Origin: Phlegmacium glaucopus
Lineage: Eukaryota; Basidiomycota; Agaricomycetes; Agaricales; Cortinariaceae
Reading direction: 5' to 3'
DNA: 64,000 nucleotides
Assembly: GCA_015039465.1 (NCBI GenBank)
Contig: MU130570.1
Coordinates: 62,001-126,000, forward strand
The translations under genes were made by a program, and so were the position numbers. Below, in pieces: positions 1-11,859 of this stretch. The notes below the pieces were generated by a model. It saw only the letters and a program-made list of their open reading frames with translations. It was not told the DNA's origin and did not search any database. Numbering within the stretch: the stretch's first letter is position 1; each line of letters begins with the position of its first letter.

Positions 1-1
1 C

Positions 2-49
2 ACGAATCTGGAGAAGGGCTTCTGGGACATGGCGTTGGGGATTCTTTGA
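2..49 (+). CDS. 3' end of a TenA/THI-4-type thiamine gene (partial, runs off the left edge)
   Basis: The first 16 codons read TNLEKGFWDMALGIL and stop. This matches the C-terminal tail of the TenA/THI-4 domain found in fungal THI20-type proteins (hydroxymethylpyrimidine kinase plus aminopyrimidine hydrolase), where a ...LEKGFWDMA... end is typical; that match is from memory of the family. Two damaged repeats of the same tail lie at 2.05 and 2.57 kb, so this is either the end of the real gene or the outermost of several copies. The rest lies outside the window. Confidence 0.5.
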   Translation, partial: TNLEKGFWDMALGIL

Positions 50-167
50 TTATCATGGCCGAAGAGAAATGTTGAAATTACTAAATGTATAAGTGTATAA
101 AGGTAAATACTACCCGTAAAATTAGCCATCCAGGAAAGAAGGATTGTTCCGTGTTACGATCGCAAAC

Positions 168-274
168 CGATCTCTTCCTCCAAAGTTTTGGATTAGCACC
201 CCTCTCCCGAGGGCGAGAAGACAATCGTCTTGCGATTCTTGTTAGCATTAACTACTTTCTGTGCACTAGGACAT
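168..274 (-). pseudogene. Duplicated fragment of the NTH1 3' end
   Basis: This stretch is a near copy of 2744-2855, the last coding part of NTH1 that contains the codons before and around the [22 protein letters not shown] segment. The shared blocks include GTTTTGGAT, CGAGAAGACAAT and TTAGCATTAACTACTTTC. Small indels break the frame. Upstream, 50-150 also resembles 2572-2645, the spacer between the TenA tail and NTH1. The whole TenA-tail, spacer and NTH1-tail junction was therefore copied. It cannot make protein. Confidence 0.75.
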
Positions 275-800
275 TATATATTATTTTAATTTCTGGACCC
301 CCCTTGGTCTCTCTTCGACTCATAGGAGCTATCGGCAGAGGATTTTATGTATATAAAGCCTTGTAAAATACGGTACACTGCATATGACTTAGAGCCGAGA
401 TGACAAGGTGGAGAAGACGAGGCGCAAGTGTCAATATTTATCTAATAAAATAGAACATGACATCATTCTTCTGTGTACTACAACCCTTCTTGCAGCTTAA
501 CCCATCACAATATTAACAAGCATCGCATATTTTAGGAAGAAACATATTATCACCGGTGACCGGAGATTGGAAATCAGCAGTCCGATTTTTCTATTGAAAA
601 TATACAGAAGGACAACTGCTACGTTCAAAAGGCTATCCTCCGAGGCTCCGAGTCGTTGAAGGTACCCCAAGCAAAGGCCAATCACATCTCATAAGAGGCG
701 AACACTTTCAATTGTCATCGATTCATCATGCATCCTGGCCTGACACAGAGCTAATACAACTCGGTTCTGAATTCATATTGAGTGATACCTGCAAAAATTG
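275..800. other. Intergenic, nothing recognised
   Basis: Only short chance reading frames are present. There is an A/T run at 830-850 just to the right. No gene, RNA or repeat structure that I can support. Confidence 0.4.
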
Positions 801-859
801 GGGTGTTCAAAAAAGTGTCGCAGTAGAGTTTTTTTTTTTAAAAAAAAAACATAAGCCTT

Positions 860-1225
860 ACCTTCCGCCTCGAGAAGCTCCTTGGCAACAGCCTCACGTT
901 CTCCTTCTTCAAACTTGGGTATTAATTCAGGATCCATTCCTTTCCACCCACGAAATGGGGCTCAACCATGTATTGCTTAAAAAGTTCGGGGCCAAACATG
1001 ATAAAGGAAGAACGGTATGGCTTTCCTCTAACCTTCTGCATAACGATGGAAGTTGCATAAACAGATTGGTTCTTTACTTCAGGACTTATTGGCTCTTTCA
1101 AGATGCGAGTGGCCCAGGCGATACAGGTGGCATTATCGATCACATAGCCGCCTACGATTGACAGTCGTACGAGATGGACCGCTCGGGTACGATGTTCGAG
1201 GTTGTGCATTAGAAGGCAAGTCGCA
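860..1225 (-). pseudogene. Unrecognised coding remnant
   Basis: On the minus strand a frame from about 1209 reads MHNLEHRTRAVHLVRL, then GGYVIDNATCIAW, then PYRSSFIMFGPELFKQYMVE, down to about 922. A different frame then continues as GWKGMDPELIPKFEEGERE and EAVAKELLEAEG, followed by a good GT donor (GTAAGG) at about 865. The two halves read as one protein with a one-base shift near 950. I do not recognise the family. The composition and the donor argue for a real exon that has lost its frame; it may belong to a gene broken by the rearrangements seen on both sides. Confidence 0.4.
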
Positions 1226-1675
1226 GATTGAAGTTTCCTGAACCATGGTCGGAAATGGTTGTGCTAGACAGTATTGTTGGAATTTTGGAATAGGAGTCCT
1301 TGTGGGTAATTAAATATGCAACTCATCCACAATTAAATAATCTTATTAGGTGTTCCCTGCACCCGACAACCTCCTTCGGATCGGTAAATCCCTTCCTAAA
1401 CGCTGTTTAATATGTATTCCAAAAAAACTTGAAACTACCCATTCCCGCTTACCCGTATGTTTATCCAAACTGGAATCAATATGTGGAACATGATTTCGTG
1501 AAACAACTTGGAAAAGGCCACTCTCCATCGCTCGTCCTTTGTTCACTTCATAAAGTTACGTCTCCAATTTTCGGGAGGGGTTGCTACTTTACTTGCAAGT
1601 TCTTACCTGTGATATTATTTCCAGGCAAGTACTATACATCGACATTTCCTGCATCTTAGCGTACTGTAATTTCAT

Positions 1676-2046
1676 TAGGCAGTGATGCCACAAAATTGAT
1701 AATGGCGTCAATGGCTTGTCTACTCGGGTACGGAGAAGTCGGCTTGTGGCTTCAAAAAGATTCAGAAGGCAAGAATGAAAATACCTAGGTCATAACGGAA
1801 GGTAATCCATACAAGCTATGGATCGATGATTATTCAGGGGATATCTATCAGAGTGCTGTTAAGGCAGGGTTAGGTACTTTTTTTCTGATGTTCCTTTCTA
1901 TTTTTCTTCTTTATTGATCCTGTAACTGTTTATACTAGCTCTCCGACAAAAAGAAACTACAGAAAACTGTGGCATCGCTGATGCTCCATCGCCCGAAAGG
2001 CTTGCATAGTGGATGGACGTTTGGGAACGCCGCACGACTCTGACAT
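1676..2046 (+). pseudogene. TenA/THI-4 domain fragment, second copy
   Basis: The plus strand encodes pieces of a TenA domain in order. LIMASMACLLGYGEVGLWLQ is at about 1700, then GNPYKLWIDDYSGDIYQSAV at 1802-1860, then a spacer that looks like an intron, then DAPSPERLA-stop-WMDVWERRTTL at about 1978-2040. The DAPSPERLA frame has a TAG and the copy stops before the LEKGFW tail. In intact relatives these blocks form the helical TenA hydrolase domain. A closely similar copy follows at 2.2 kb. It is a non-functional duplicate. Confidence 0.6.
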
Positions 2047-2201
2047 CATGGCCGAAGAGAATATTGAAATTATTACTAGTCACATAAATGTATAACAACA
2101 GTCTAAGCTACAATAGCTTATGACGCTTATCTTATCGATGTTGGTTTAAGAGGTTAGTACTGTACATTTCCTGCATCATACCCGACTTAAGCGTATAAGG
2201 T

Positions 2202-2571
2202 GATACCACGAAATTGATAATGGCGTTAGTGGCTTGTCTACTCGGGTACGGAGAAGTCGGTTTGTGGCTTCAACAAGAATGAAAATACCTAGGTCATAAC
2301 GGAAGGTAATCCATACAAGCTATGGATCGATGATTATTCAGGGGATATCTATCAGAGTGCTGTTAAGGCAGGGTTAGGTACTTTTTCTGATGTTCCTTTT
2401 CTATTTTTCTTCTTTATTGATCCTGTAACTGTTTATATCTCTCCGACAAAAAGAAACTATAGAAAACTGTGGCATCGCTGATGCTCCATCGCCCCAAAGG
2501 CTTACAGAGTGGATGGACGCTGCACGACTCTGGAGAAGGGCTTCTGGAATATCGCGTTGGGGATTCTCTGA
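2202..2571 (+). pseudogene. TenA/THI-4 domain fragment, third copy
   Basis: This repeats the 1676-2046 unit with the same blocks (CLLGYGEVGLWLQ, NPYKLWIDDYSGDIYQ, DAPSPQRL). It keeps the C-terminal tail CTTLEKGFWNIALGIL ending in TGA at 2569-2571. About a dozen bases of the QKDSEG region are missing after GLWLQ, and the frame slips between DAPSPQRL and the tail. The spacer after it runs straight into the NTH1 3' end, so this copy marks the original convergent TenA-NTH1 junction. Probably not functional. Confidence 0.6.
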
Positions 2572-2683
2572 CATCATGGCCGAAGAGAATGTTGGAATTA
2601 CTAAATGTATAAGTGTACAAAAGGTATATACCCGTAAAATTAAAGGTTCCACGTTACGATCACTACGGTTTGCATAGCATTAT

Positions 2684-4259
2684 TCAGGTTTTTCTATCTT
2701 CTGTTTTGACAACTTCCAACCCCATTTCTTCTCCGATCTCCTCCTCCAATTTAACTTCAAGTTTTGGATCAGCACCCTCTCCCGGGGTTGAGAAGACAAT
2801 AGTCTTGCGATTCTTAGCATTAACTACTTTCTGTGCACTAGGACATAAACCCTTAGTGCTAAGATCGCATACGTCACATCGTGGACCGACAGGTAGGCAT
2901 ATCACCTGTAACAAAAAAACGCCGTATTTCGGATGAGTTCCATGTATCGCGCTCAATGACAAAGAAGAGGGAGGGTCTGTAATAACACACCTGCCCGAAT
3001 CCGACCAATAGATGGTTGATTTCGCCATGGAGCTCTTTTGGAAGCCATGATTGGAGATTGAGCCTAATCTCACACGAGAACCCAAAGATTTTGAAATCAG
3101 ATAACAAGAAGCTTAAAAAGAAATGAATTAAGAAGGAAAAACACACTAACCGCGTCTGTTCCGGATTTTTCGTTGGTGGTTTATGCCACCGCAGTAGGTT
3201 TGTAATCCTGTGAACATGAACGTCGACGCCAATTCCATGATTCCTAATTAGTAACACGAGAGATATCAATTTTTTTCAAGTGGGAGTGGGGTGGGGTATT
3301 TAATATAACGCACAGATTCCATGCTATTTGTAGTGCCAAAAAAGCCATTTTTGGCCCGACACCAGGGAGAGAACAAAGTTCGTCCACGGTTTTTGGCACA
3401 TCAGAATCGAATTCGTCGCGAAGCTTGATGGCTGCTTCTTTCAGGTATCTGTCCAATAGATCCATATCAGCGTTTCATGAAGGGGTGAGAAAAAAAAAAG
3501 AGGAGAAATGGAAATCGAGTAGTAGAAAAAGAACAACGCACCCGGTTTTGCGTCTCCAAAAGCCGACTTTCGCAATGGCTTCTGCAATGGCTTCTTCCTC
3601 CGCATCGATCATACCTTGAACCGATAGGCTCCCTCCAAGCGCACTGCGGAGTTTTGACACCGCAGCATCAGTGACTTCATCTTTAGTTTGTGAAGACAGC
3701 ATAAGAGAGACGAGGGTCGCATATCGACGGTTCTACAGCAACAATCAGAATATGTGTTTATTCAGAATCTAGCCATGAATGGATTAAAGATTACTTTAGG
3801 ATCTGTTTCCTTAAATTGCGCCCTATCACAGCCCATTGTATCTACTGGCGCCACAAATCGCGAACGCATGTCCTTGATAGTGTCGTATGTTTCCTTCCAC
3901 GCGCTAGGCGGAGGATGAGGGACAGCTAATGACTGAGCAATAGCTTTGAACTTTTTCGGAGATGCCTGGACATCCCCGCCTTTTGAAGTCCTCGGGATGG
4001 CAGAGCCCGAAGCGGTAGCGTTGACGCCAGCGTTTCGCGACTTCCTCGGCTTGTCAGCTAATATATTGTGTGTGAGGTTGTTAAGGTCTGCCTGGCACTC
4101 AGGCTCCTGCCTTTTGATGCGTTTCGACCTCCTTGGGCTATTTTCGATATCACTTTCATGTGATGATGACAACTGAAAAAGAGTGACTGAAGCATTATGC
4201 TGACTGACATGAGATGTCAGCTGTGTAGGCGATGATAATGTTCGTTTGAGTGCAGACAT
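2684..4259 (-). CDS. NTH1: Endonuclease III homologue, bifunctional DNA glycosylase/AP lyase
   Basis: This enzyme of base excision repair removes oxidised pyrimidines and nicks the abasic site, in nucleus and probably mitochondria. The gene has several introns. Exon 1 (4259 to about 3800) gives a basic N-terminus with [11 protein letters not shown], a likely nuclear signal. Later exons give [18 protein letters not shown], then LPGVGPKMA (helix-hairpin-helix with the catalytic Lys), then [11 protein letters not shown] (catalytic Asp), then LVGFGQ. The Fe-S motif is C-x6-C-x2-C-x7-C in [19 protein letters not shown]; the last spacing is wider than the usual x5. Introns are GT-AG, for example GTAATC...TGTAG after KETDPK. 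The start Met at 4259 is the first in frame and opens a plausible leader. The protein is about 400 residues. It is convergent with the TenA copies, and its own 3' end is duplicated at 168-274. Confidence 0.93.
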
Positions 4260-4359
4260 GGTGGTTAAAGGAGCACAGCCGTCGGGTATACCCGAACCTC
4301 CCCCCGAAACGGGACGTTACGGAAGCTAATTCCATGGTTTTGAGGGAAATGTCCATTTG

Positions 4360-5375
4360 AGGATGGTCCATAACCACACCGCCCCTGATAATCTAGATCT
4401 AAATAGATTACGTGCACAAGTGTGCAATGCTCAAATTGCCGGGTGCCTTCAAAAGGACTACGATGGCAGCGGTTCCCGTATTAAGTTCAGGCCCGAGACT
4501 AGGCAACTGATCCTACTAAAGAACTCCTTGAACAAAGCCCATCCAACTTTTTTCCTATGTTACCTCCGTGTACTGCTTGTGTCCCCTCATGTTCGCTGTT
4601 CCCAAGAAGTGCAGGTGGGAAAGTCATGCTTCCACCACTTACTTCGTCTCAAGACTGCGCGATGTCGAGTAAGTGGCTCATCGAGCGCTCCCTATGTTGG
4701 TGACCTCCACTGATAATTCATCTCTAGATAACCACGCACACGAAGGACGAAAGCAAGAGGCGCCCGTAAACCTGTTTTGCTCTTGCCGTGGCGAAGACTG
4801 CAGATGTCCAAGCTCAAGTTCTAGCAGGTCCCTGTCGCAGCATGAACCAGTTGGCAACTTTTTCAGTAAATATCCTTGGGCTTCCTTTGATATATATCAA
4901 TTCACACTTTTTGTCAGATGGTCATGATCGTGTCTTGGATCAACGACGTTCAATCAATACACATAGCGACGCTGAGCCCGTCGTCTTTTCCAGACAGCCT
5001 GCCTCAACTCCAATACCATCCCCGCACCATCATCAAACTATACGCCTTCCACTAACTGAAGCGGCGGCACCTCCACCTACTGACATCACCACCTCCGATA
5101 CATCCACTACAAAAGCAGCAGAACCCACTTCCAGTGTCAGAACGTTCCGATTTAAAAATTCGTCAGCGTACGGACAAAATACCAATCGACGTGATACAAG
5201 ATCACCCAGCCGGAGACCATCGCCGAGTGAAACTGAAGGTAGCTTAAAAGAGATAAATGTAACTCGACGAGCACGACGACAGATATATTTAAAGCCGGAC
5301 GTGGAGGGCTCACCTTTTCGTCTGCTCATGTATGTAGATTGTCGGAGCGTGGAACCCCAACAGGAATTGGGCTAG
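4360..5375 (+). CDS. Spliced ORF with a CxC-x4-CxC motif, possibly related to copper-fist regulators
   Basis: Three plus-strand blocks join by good splice sites. Block one reads ...FFPMLPPCTACVPSCSLF and GGKVMLPPLTSS, up to a GTAAGT donor at 4671. Block two (from about 4729) reads NNHAHEGRKQEAPV then FCSCRGEDCRCPSSSSS, up to a donor at about 4866. Block three (from about 4920) is Ser/Pro/Thr rich and ends at 5375. CSC-x4-CRC resembles the C-terminal Cys clusters of fungal copper-sensing transcription factors (Mac1/Cuf1 type), and the Pro/Ser context fits. No N-terminal copper-fist zinc module is visible, and the frame upstream of about 4500 is blocked by a stop, so the true start is unknown. 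It is divergent from NTH1, about 100 bp apart. Confidence 0.35.
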
Positions 5376-7390
5376 GTCAGAGCATAGAGCATTTATTGCA
5401 ATATCAATTTATGTACATGATCGCGAGGAAAGTTAATAGTTACAGTAAGTAAGGAGGCTGGAAGCTGGAAGGTCCATCCTCTTTTCTGGTCGTGGAGTAC
5501 ACAAGCCTTAGATGTGTCATACAATCAATGACCCTCAAGGCTCCAATTTCAAAAAAAGTCCCTTCAATGGATCGGTCACTAGTTATGTAACTAACATCCA
5601 ATCAAACTTTGACTCAAGAGCGGCCTTACGGCCATCACAACAACGATATATCTTATCCATAATGAAATGATGTTGTTTATAAGTGCCAGTGCAACCTCCC
5701 CCAAAAGGATACTTAGTGACAGTGATAAGTGGAACTATAAATGACTCAAAATCTTCATTAATGGTCGGCCTTATTGTCTTACCGTTTTTTATCCATAATA
5801 AGTTCCGTGCGAGTAGCCGTTGTTGGCATTTCTGACCCATAAAGTATATGACCAAGTCCGGAAAAACCGAGGTAAGTCTATACACCGTGACTGCTGCCAG
5901 AACTAGAATCGATGGAGATACTATAACCATATGTATATACGCATTGTTAGTTATGTAAAGCCAAAATATGACTGGTATTATATTACGTTATGATTACGCC
6001 ACATGAACCCTCTCAATGGGGTATTGTAGCTAATTATGCTGATCCTAAAAAATTTACCACGTACCTAACGTCTATCTTCAGGCTCTATCTCACAATCAAT
6101 ATTCATAATTTCGTAACATATAACATAGTATTGAATCCTATTTCGTGAAATTTGAGACCGTGCTGTCGGACGAACTCCCTTGAAAGGTGTTCAAAAAAAA
6201 CGCCTTTTGATATGCGCAGTAAGCGATGCCACGGACTGTCAAGAAGTTAAATAAAGTTGTACTGCCACGTTTTGCACTGGTTTCTCACGTTTTCGGAATC
6301 TGTTGACAACCGATTTTGGAAATTTTTAACTACAGACTCGTTTAGGAAGCATTTGATCGAAGCCAACTTGAATGCGCACGCCGCAGACCAAAGTTATAAT
6401 AGATCTAACTTTGTGGACCATTTACACGTTTTTTTTTGGGGAAAAGCTGAGTTTTTCGACCTTGTCATATTTTTATACTTTTTCGCACGTTTTCGAGGTT
6501 GTGCAACCCCCCTTCCGAAAAACTCTTAGTCTCTTACTGATGTAAGATTCAAGGAGATTCACCATTTAATCCGAGATCAGTTCCATTAAATCACGCAATA
6601 GTACAAGATTTCACCATTTTGAAGATTTCAGGTTCAATACTTTACCCTCCTTCACCAAAATCTAGAATTAGGGTGTCCTAGCTGTTATTAATATCAGCGA
6701 GCTTGTGCCATTTATTGTATCTCCTTATTGGATGGATTTTAAGCTACACTGGATATAGGGTTATACCAGGGGACCTTGTAGAAGCTAACGAAAATTGTTT
6801 GATGACTCTAGACAACGGGTATAGTGCTGGTGATGAAGCTTGAAGAGTTGAACCTTATTTAAATCAACGTTGTGTAAGCTAGACTCTTGTAAAAAAAAAA
6901 TACATCATTTTGATTGCGATGCAAAGCATTGTGGAATGCCGGTATGTTTAATTACTATGCAAGGTTGCCGCCGACACAATCGGCACTTCCCAAGTATTAA
7001 TGTCGACTGGTAAATGAGATATACTCACTGGTACATTGAGTAGATGGGAAGTGTTACCTCGCAAATGAATGCTAAAAAAAAAGCGGGCATCAACGGTCTT
7101 TTATACACGGAAAGCCCCTTCAACCAAGGATGTATTTCAAGCTCCTTGGGAGCCGGTCTGTTTGAGGAGTCTATATGAGTCTACATATATGTAACTGCAG
7201 ACAAGCTCTGATGAATCAAGGAGCACGTGCGATCGACAAAACCTTATATGTAGCTTGCCAAGATTCCTATATGTATCCATCGGGTAAAGATCCGACAATC
7301 GTATGTAGTAAAGTTCAGTAAAGTTCCCACTAATTCATCAATAAAAGAGTTACGAAATAGGTATCTCACCGAGTCTCACCGTCATCATCA
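5376..7390. other. About 2 kb without a supportable gene
   Basis: A minus-strand frame at 5583-5930 (115 codons, Met at 5930, with a hydrophobic start SPSILVLAAVTVYRL) is open but resembles nothing I know and has no clear splice context. The rest is AT-rich with short frames only. No repeat, RNA or element end was recognised. Confidence 0.3.
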
Positions 7391-7399
7391 AAATGCTCC

Positions 7400-8395
7400 T
7401 TCCGCAGCTATGTATGCATGATCCAATAGGATCCAATATAGCCTTTGTTGAACTATTCTCCCATCAACTCCAGGATCTTTGCTAGGTGATCGCCTTGACA
7501 ACGGCCAGTCTTTGCCGCCATCTTCGGGGGAGTTGCAAAGCCAGTGGAGCTCAAAGGTCAAGTAACCTATTGACCATATATCGACTTTGGGGCCGAAATT
7601 CGGGCGAATAATGATTTCCGGTGCGCGCAAGGCACGTGCTGAAGATGTCGTAGGGTGGATTGTTGCCCGCCCATTGAGCTAGATATATTGCTCGATCAGA
7701 TAGATGGCAACATGTGATATTGAGACGAAAGAACAAACCCTGTCCAAGATCGACCGGGCAATCTTTTTTGCATGACATTTCATATATGCCAGATAGAACC
7801 TTACGTCGTGGTCGGAGAGATTGACAGTAACGGCTTCCAGTGGCCAGACAAAGTCAATGGAATCCACTGGGCAACCTTGCTAGGCGTAGGTATGCGGCGC
7901 CAGATACCGAAACGGCATTCGTTCAGAACAAGTGAATGCAGGGGAAGCAGAATAAAGGTTCAAAGGATGCTTGTTGCTGTCAATGAAATTGATATGTGGA
8001 GCACTAGTATTTCAATTAAGGGGGTTCTCAATATGACAGCAAGAAGGGTTGGGCCTGGTTGAGCTCATAGTCGATCTTCAAATGCCTCCGTTTCTCCATG
8101 ACAACACAAGGAATGTCGCCTAAGGTGTATGATTAGTCCTTCAACGATAGTTAGATAAAGCTGGGAGAGACAGGATCTCGACGAATGTGGCCCAGACAAA
8201 GAATGTACTAAATGCCCTTCTAGAAAGAATGTAGTGATAGTCAATAAGCTTGGTAGACAATTGGGCCAGGTGCTCGTATCCATCGAGGGTTAAGTTGGGT
8301 GTCTCCCTTGAACAAGTTTGACAAGAGGTTTGTTGCCAAATCGTGGCCCAGGTCACTGTTGAGATTCCGACTATCGCTTTACAGCATTCGCCCAA
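7400..8395 (-). pseudogene. SRPK-like protein kinase, decayed
   Basis: The minus strand carries the C-lobe core of a Ser/Thr kinase. CPVDLGQ (the DFG/DLG position) is at about 7745. A 60 bp intron-like gap (GTTTGT...ATCTAG) follows, then AQWAGNNPPYDIFSTC. A one-base shift leads into ALRAPEIIIRPNFGPKVDIW and SIGYLTFELHW (7555-7645). LRAPE plus DIWSIG is the activation-loop/APE and helix-F signature of SRPK-type kinases common in agarics. Upstream (7870-8395) only degenerate pieces remain, and no clean HRD motif or P-loop is visible. The shift at the activation loop and the stops make it inactive. Confidence 0.6.
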
Positions 8396-8785
8396 CGAAG
8401 CTAGATGACGCCATATGGAAGAGCCTTTTTCATAGAGCCCGAGACGCCTCTCGTCAAAGAACGGTGTGTTTGGCTGTGTTGCATCAGCTTATTTCGACGC
8501 CTTCCAACCGTGAGTAGCGACTTGGAGGAGCTAGCAGACGGGCCTGCTTCTCACAGTTACGAGCTAACGGAATGGTCCGAGCGCATAAAATGAGGGGGGA
8601 GGTGATTATCTGTGATTATGTCGGACATTGACTGCTTTGGTATATACTACCTACATATTCCCGAATTTATCCCGAACGGTTGTAAGCTTCAACTCGAACA
8701 TTGAATTTGAACTACCACAAACAACCCTGGCTTTCTATTTCTTGTTTTCTGAACCACCCCGTATAAGAAGACGAAAAGACACTTA

Positions 8786-11646
8786 ATGGACGATGTCAAC
8801 GTTCTCCTGGACGACGAATCAGGATTGCCAGGCGGCGACATGGAATTTCGCGATGTGACGAGCCTTTTCCTGGAGGCGGCAGCCGGTAAGAGCATCTATC
8901 ACCTCGCCAAGGGATCATGATCCATTCATGGAGCTTTTTTTCTCGAAAATCAAGAGTTGGAACCTGATAGTCTTCTCTTCATGGACGGTTTTACCTTGCA
9001 GGATGCGATGAGCGCTCTGGAAGTACGAGTCCTCTCTCTCTAGCACACCAACAAGTGCTTATAGCGACTCTTTCCCTTAGATTGGCGAACCCCGTTTGGA
9101 CAGCGGTCTGATCGTGCAAGAACAGCTTAGGCCTCCGTTTAACCCCTTGACGCCTCTGCTGCCAGAAGAACTTTGTTGGATTCTCGACCGATCGTTGGGT
9201 TACGAAGTGTGTGAATCGAACCCTTCTCATAAATAACATTGATTTATTCGGATCCAGACAGAGTTCCATGCAGGAAACTTCCTGGCGCATACTATCCATA
9301 CGTTACTCTACGTGCATCACCTAAGGGATATTGATCCTGACATAACGCCTGCACAATCTACGCCCTTTTTTCTATCCCAATCGGTGTCCACTCCAGCTTT
9401 TTCGAACGAACGTCCTATCGAGCTTATCACAATCGTCCTCCGTGCTGCAGTTCAGGGACTATTGAAATGCTGCAGCCTTAGCTGGATAGAATTAGCTAAA
9501 GGAGGGGCCCATGACGTGCGTTGTTCTTTTTTTTGCTGAGGGGAGAGGTAATAAACCCTTTTTTTCCCCGCTAGACAGAAGATTGGCAAAGCGATAAATG
9601 TGAAATATCATTACTGGAAGGGACTCCCGTACCTTTTATTCTCTCCAAGCTCGATGACGCAGTGATTTGGTTAGGGCAAAGTGTCTTCGGTGAAACCTGT
9701 TTCGTCTATCAGAAGAAAATCAATCTAATCACTTCTTTTTAGTGTCTGAATTCTGGAAAACTGCATTACAAGCAAGGATTCTTCTTCGAAAAGTATGACA
9801 TCACTTCTTCTAGCCACGCTTTACCCTTAAATGTCAATTTAGGCGCTTCTCCAAATCATGAGTGCTGAAAGGACAACGTCTCAGCATATCCTTCATGATC
9901 TCGTCCAGTCTGCACGCGAGCAAGTCCTTGTGATTCAAACATATTCACCTGAGTGCTCTCCAGGGTCGCCAGCTCAGCTCGCCTTTGATCCGTATATCGG
10001 TCGACGTCTGCAGATGTTCACGCCAATCCGAGTGATCCCCCCGCCTGATCTCCAAAAGACATGTGACGCAATCAGGAGGCTTTTGGACGGCATTGACGAG
10101 ATCAGCTTACTCAAGGACATGAACGAGCTCGTTACCTGGGAAGTGAGTTTTCAACTTTTGTATTTATAATGGGGCTAGGTTCATTCTTCCTCGATAGACT
10201 GTGGGTCATTTACGATTATGGCTACCTGATCCTCCTATGCGAGTGCCATACTTGCGATCTTTGACTCAAGTTAGTCCTAGTAAATGGTTTTTCGCCCTGT
10301 TAAACACTGACCTTTTGAACTTAAGTCGACTTTTTATGATGGTTTCTTGATATTGCACAGACATTCCTTGGGGTGGATGGTCAACCAGTTTTTCTTTGAG
10401 ACGGTTGGAATGGATTACGATTCTATACATGAAGCTGTAATCCAGAGATGGACAGGACCTGAGCCAGCACCCTTAAGAGAGGTAGAGCGGAGTTTGTACA
10501 AGGTATAGCTCATTATCTACCTCTCATCGCAGCGTTGAATGTTCTTTCTTCCTGCAATAGTTAATGACTCCTCATATCAGAGCCTTCTGGAACAACCCAC
10601 CTAGAAGACGGCGTCATTTTATGAAATCTCTAGTGGGATGGCACGACTTATATGATCTTCTTACCCAAATCAGGGACAACCTCGATCTGAAGGTACTTCG
10701 CTAGGTTTTTTTTACACGTGGTTGTTCCTAAATGACTACATCATGATACCCAGGAAGTCCCCAGAGGACATATGATTACATGTCTGCCAGACGTGCCCTT
10801 GCTGTGGCGACTGTCAATTGTGCGCGAAGTTATCTTGTCTGGATTCCAACTTGGATTGTATGGCGGGGAAGAGAAGTCTCTTGCGTATTGGTATGCTGTG
10901 GAAGTCATCGATGCACATTTGAACTGTTTAGACAATGTGACATCCGTTACACAAGAGGGTACGGACTCTTATCCAAAGCCACTTGTTTTTACTGAGGCTG
11001 AATACCCTTTTAGATACTGCAGCGCACCGTGAAATGGTGTATCAGACTCACTTTTTAACCGCAATGAGATCGATATGTGCTGCTTTGTTTAAGGTCTCAA
11101 TGCCACTAATGTCCTTCGATTGGGTTCAAATGCGGCCTAATTTTTACCGACGATACAAATGGGCTTTCAAAACGGATTATGACAATTCGGAGACTCCTGT
11201 CGTTGCCCAACCTGAGCTTTATCGATTTATGAAAGCATGCGGCGAGTCTTTGAAGGTAAATCCCTCACTAACTGTGACGCTACGAGATTAATACATCTGT
11301 ATGTATTTAGGGCGGAGGGGTGGCTCCATTAGATTCTATCGAGCTGGCACGAATGATATTACTTGACCTCATAAATTCCAACGAATTTGGCGGTTATGCA
11401 GGGCTTTGGGTGAAAGATCGGATAAAAGTTAGTCTTTTTCTCTCAGTCGTTTCTTGTCTTTTCTGAACGCCGGACCTTTATCAAAAGTTCCTACAAAACA
11501 TGGTCGTGGCTTGCGACAACCTCGACAAGATACCTGCAACGCCAGAGGAAATGGATGTGTTTGACGCTAGTTTGTTGAAATGGGATCCATCTGTTCATCC
11601 GTGGTTTCCTACCCTAGTTTCATCACGGACAATACCCATGGGATAG
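8786..11646 (+). CDS. NAA35: NatC N-terminal acetyltransferase auxiliary subunit (Mak10/NAA35)
   Basis: This is the large scaffold subunit of the NatC complex, which anchors the Naa30 catalytic subunit to ribosomes to acetylate Met-Leu/Ile/Phe-type N-termini. Exon 1 starts at 8786 (MDDVNVLLDDESGLPGGD...DVTSLFLEAA) and ends at a GTAAGA donor. The family signature follows in exon 2: FMDGFTLQDAMSALE, then IGEPRLDSGL, equivalent to the EAMSAIEMMDPKMDAGM block of Mak10 proteins. Later exons give LPEELCWILDRS, HTIHTLLYVHHL, a long helical middle (LQIMSAERTTSQHI; FDPYIGRRLQMFTPIRVIPP), then LVGWHDLYDLLTQI and FDWVQMRPNFYRRYKWAF. The end is SSRTIPMG-stop at 11646. There are a dozen or more introns of 45-65 bp. 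I estimate about 680 residues after splicing. No frame damage was seen. Confidence 0.88.
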
Positions 11647-11859
11647 ACGCTCAATATTTTTATTTTAGATCATGGGAATGTGGTTTGTGCTATGAGAGAG
11701 GCCCTGAGCGTAATCTGGTTATGACGGAAACTAGATCTTAATCATCCTTTCTGTTCGGTGTGCGATTGCTTTGCCCCCCCTTGTTACAGTCATCTTCAGG
11801 TTTCTGCTGCATAGATTTATACTATTGAAATCGATCTCTTTCACATCCTGCAGGAGCTC

